A stretch of 8,849 bases of DNA from positions 1-8,849 of the forward strand of contig JABHYI010000104.1 of assembly GCA_018656255.1 (NCBI GenBank). The letters run 5' to 3'. The position numbers and the translations under genes are program-made. Shown here piece by piece: positions 8,749 to 8,849 of the stretch. This stretch comes from Bacteroidota bacterium (GTDB lineage: Bacteria > Bacteroidota > Bacteroidia > Flavobacteriales > Flavobacteriaceae). The notes under the pieces were generated by a model that saw only the letters and a program-made list of their open reading frames with translations, was not told the DNA's origin and made no database searches. Positions within the stretch are counted from its first letter, which is position 1. Each line of letters starts with the position of its first letter.

Positions 8749-8849
8749 TTCTTCACAAATATTAGATAAAGTTCTAAGACCTAAAATAAGTAACTAGCCT
8801 AAGATAAGGGGTCGCTGTTGTATGTTTTTTTGTAGGATTGAACCATAAA

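Larger units (their letters stand above)
8526..8849. other. Gene-less 3' region with long-range inverted repeats
   Basis: About 320 bases with no convincing coding sequence. The longest frame (TTG start at 8551, 72 codons) matches nothing I recognise and crosses both inverted repeats. Two stem-forming units are present, at 8545-8634 and 8692-8748, listed separately. An exact TAnnTTTG match (TATCTTTG, 8737-8744) lies in the right arm of the second repeat. A T7 run at 8825-8831 has no clear hairpin before it. The region could be an unassigned structured RNA, a decayed element, or the upstream region of a gene beyond the window. Confidence 0.5.

Noticed and set aside
8551..8769. 72-codon plus-strand frame with a TTG start after secDF
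   Set aside because: No recognisable domain, no promoter or ribosome-binding context, a non-ATG start, and it is laid over two inverted repeats, so chance openness is more likely.
8541..8849. Possible tmRNA, because the segment opens with a G-run and GGCTTTGGAT, loosely like an ssrA 5' end
   Set aside because: No tag reading frame, no T-arm GGTTCGA-type sequence and no matching 3' acceptor end are visible in the window.

Overview
The window looks like a chromosomal housekeeping stretch from a low-GC member of the Bacteroidota, most likely family Flavobacteriaceae. Four things point there: the compact 646-aa GyrB with no large TOPRIM insert, the single-chain SecD-SecF fusion, the flavobacterial-looking malate dehydrogenase, and the near absence of Shine-Dalgarno sequences. 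Several intergenic TAnnTTTG-like boxes (the Bacteroidota -7 element) add weaker support. The family assignment rests on remembered protein families; no search was run.

Layout. At the left edge, on the minus strand, is the first 69 codons of a secreted DUF2911-family protein. A roughly 320-bp divergent intergenic region separates it from gyrB. Everything after that reads on the plus strand: gyrB (529-2469); a broken DUF6588-like secreted or envelope gene (2462-3487) that overlaps the end of gyrB by 8 nt and has an in-frame TAA at codon 100; mdh (3638-4564); an unrecognised 203-aa secreted or membrane-anchored protein (4638-5249); and secDF (5453-8470). The last 325 bp have no convincing gene but contain two long-range inverted repeats.

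Transcription signals. Clear intrinsic terminators follow gyrB, mdh and secDF. The gyrB terminator lies inside the signal-peptide codons of the next gene. The mdh terminator's T-tract runs directly into a -7-like box placed 5 nt before the next start codon, which suggests a leaderless or nearly leaderless mRNA. The secDF core promoter is flanked by a GC-rich dyad. The mdh leader carries two inverted repeats, one ending 7 nt before the ATG.

How the genes relate. GyrB is the ATPase subunit of DNA gyrase, Mdh is the TCA-cycle NAD-dependent malate dehydrogenase, and SecDF is the proton-driven accessory of the Sec translocon. They are not one pathway, and separate terminators and promoters suggest largely independent transcription units. 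The three unnamed proteins (DUF2911, DUF6588-like and the 203-aa protein) all have N-terminal export signals. I see no mobile element, CRISPR array, tRNA or rRNA. No wholly new multi-gene system is evident; the most unusual material is in the gene junctions.
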